Positions 63,817-64,000 of a DNA stretch of 64,000 nt are shown here, one piece after another. The notes beneath the pieces are model-generated. The model worked only from the letters and a program-made list of their open reading frames with translations. It did not search any database and had not been told where the DNA came from. This DNA is from Methanosarcina vacuolata Z-761. GTDB lineage: Archaea > Halobacteriota > Methanosarcinia > Methanosarcinales > Methanosarcinaceae. The DNA lies in contig NZ_CP009520.1 in assembly GCF_000969905.1 (NCBI RefSeq), positions 1,860,001-1,924,000 on the forward strand. Direction: 5' to 3'. Position 1 is the stretch's first letter; the number at the start of each line of letters is the position of its first letter. The position numbers and the translations under genes are program-made.

Positions 63817-64000
63817 TCGGACTCGAAACAATGGGAGAAGCCCTGAAAATGGCTGTCTTCTGGGTTCTTGCCATCTCTACAGTATTCTTTGCAGTCTTCG
63901 TAGTAACTGCAAAAGATATTGTCCGGGCCGGGCTTGCCCTGATCATGTGCATGTTTGGAATTGCAGCTCTCTACATCCTTTTGAATGCCCAGTTCCTGGG
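63813..64000 (+). CDS. fpoJ: F420H2 dehydrogenase subunit FpoJ (5' part)
   Basis: The N-terminal 62 codons of the NuoJ-like membrane subunit: a short amphipathic start (IGLETMGEALKM), helix 1 (AVFWVLAISTVFFAVFVVTA), then KDIVRAGLALIMCMFGIAAL. The window ends here, so the gene and the rest of the operon continue beyond it. The ATGA overlap with fpoI indicates translational coupling. Confidence 0.93.
   Translation, partial: MIGLETMGEALKMAVFWVLAISTVFFAVFVVTAKDIVRAGLALIMCMFGIAALYILLNAQFL

Overview
The window comes from a Methanosarcina-type methanogenic archaeon. It carries the start of the F420H2 dehydrogenase operon (fpoABCDHIJ), coenzyme F420 biosynthesis genes (cofC, two cofH paralogues, cofG), archaeal GGTGAT-type ribosome binding sites, AT-rich intergenic DNA and much IS/MITE debris. 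The species cannot be fixed from the sequence alone.

Layout. 0.8-2.7 kb: Tat protein export genes (tatC and two tatA). 2.9-13.4 kb: housekeeping and accessory genes (Nudix hydrolase, AmrS-like radical SAM enzyme, four-PAS histidine kinase, SAM methyltransferase, DUF362 iron-sulfur protein, rsgA GTPase), separated by short tandem repeats and MITEs, and followed by a partly deleted second copy of rsgA. 14.6-19.8 kb: surface and repeat proteins (pentapeptide-repeat membrane protein, PGF-type surface protein, beta-helix protein) and a chloramphenicol acetyltransferase remnant.

20.1-23.9 kb holds the most interesting object, a decayed casposon. A 3.8 kb segment has 15-bp perfect (about 80-bp imperfect) terminal inverted repeats and an exact 14-bp target duplication. 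The right-hand duplication overlaps the 3' end of a tRNA-Leu(UAA) gene. Inside are the C-terminal part of a Cas1 (casposase) gene with one in-frame TAG, two copies of a 212-bp MITE, and an mrr restriction endonuclease gene. One MITE copy truncates cas1; the other splits mrr with a clean 5-bp duplication.

24-47 kb: an MBL-fold hydrolase, a three-gene glycan locus (GT4-cupin fusion, GH130 phosphorylase, GT4-toroid fusion), a HExxH protein, an MscL-type channel, an acyltransferase, an IS1634-type transposase beside IS4 and IS1182 remnants, a YoaK-family protein, the rRNA methyltransferase RlmE, a PHP-domain protein and a small lipoprotein. 47-52.5 kb: a rifampicin-phosphotransferase-like enzyme and a cation/proton antiporter with an RCK module.

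52.8-64 kb: cofC, then a minus-strand cluster (ferredoxin, FAD oxidoreductase, cofG, cofH, cofH) facing away from the plus-strand fpo operon, so F420 synthesis lies beside the membrane complex that oxidises F420H2. The window ends inside fpoJ. Across the window more than ten intergenic regions carry perfect or near-perfect short tandem repeats (7-24 bp units, a different sequence each time); the array before fpoA runs into its ribosome binding site.
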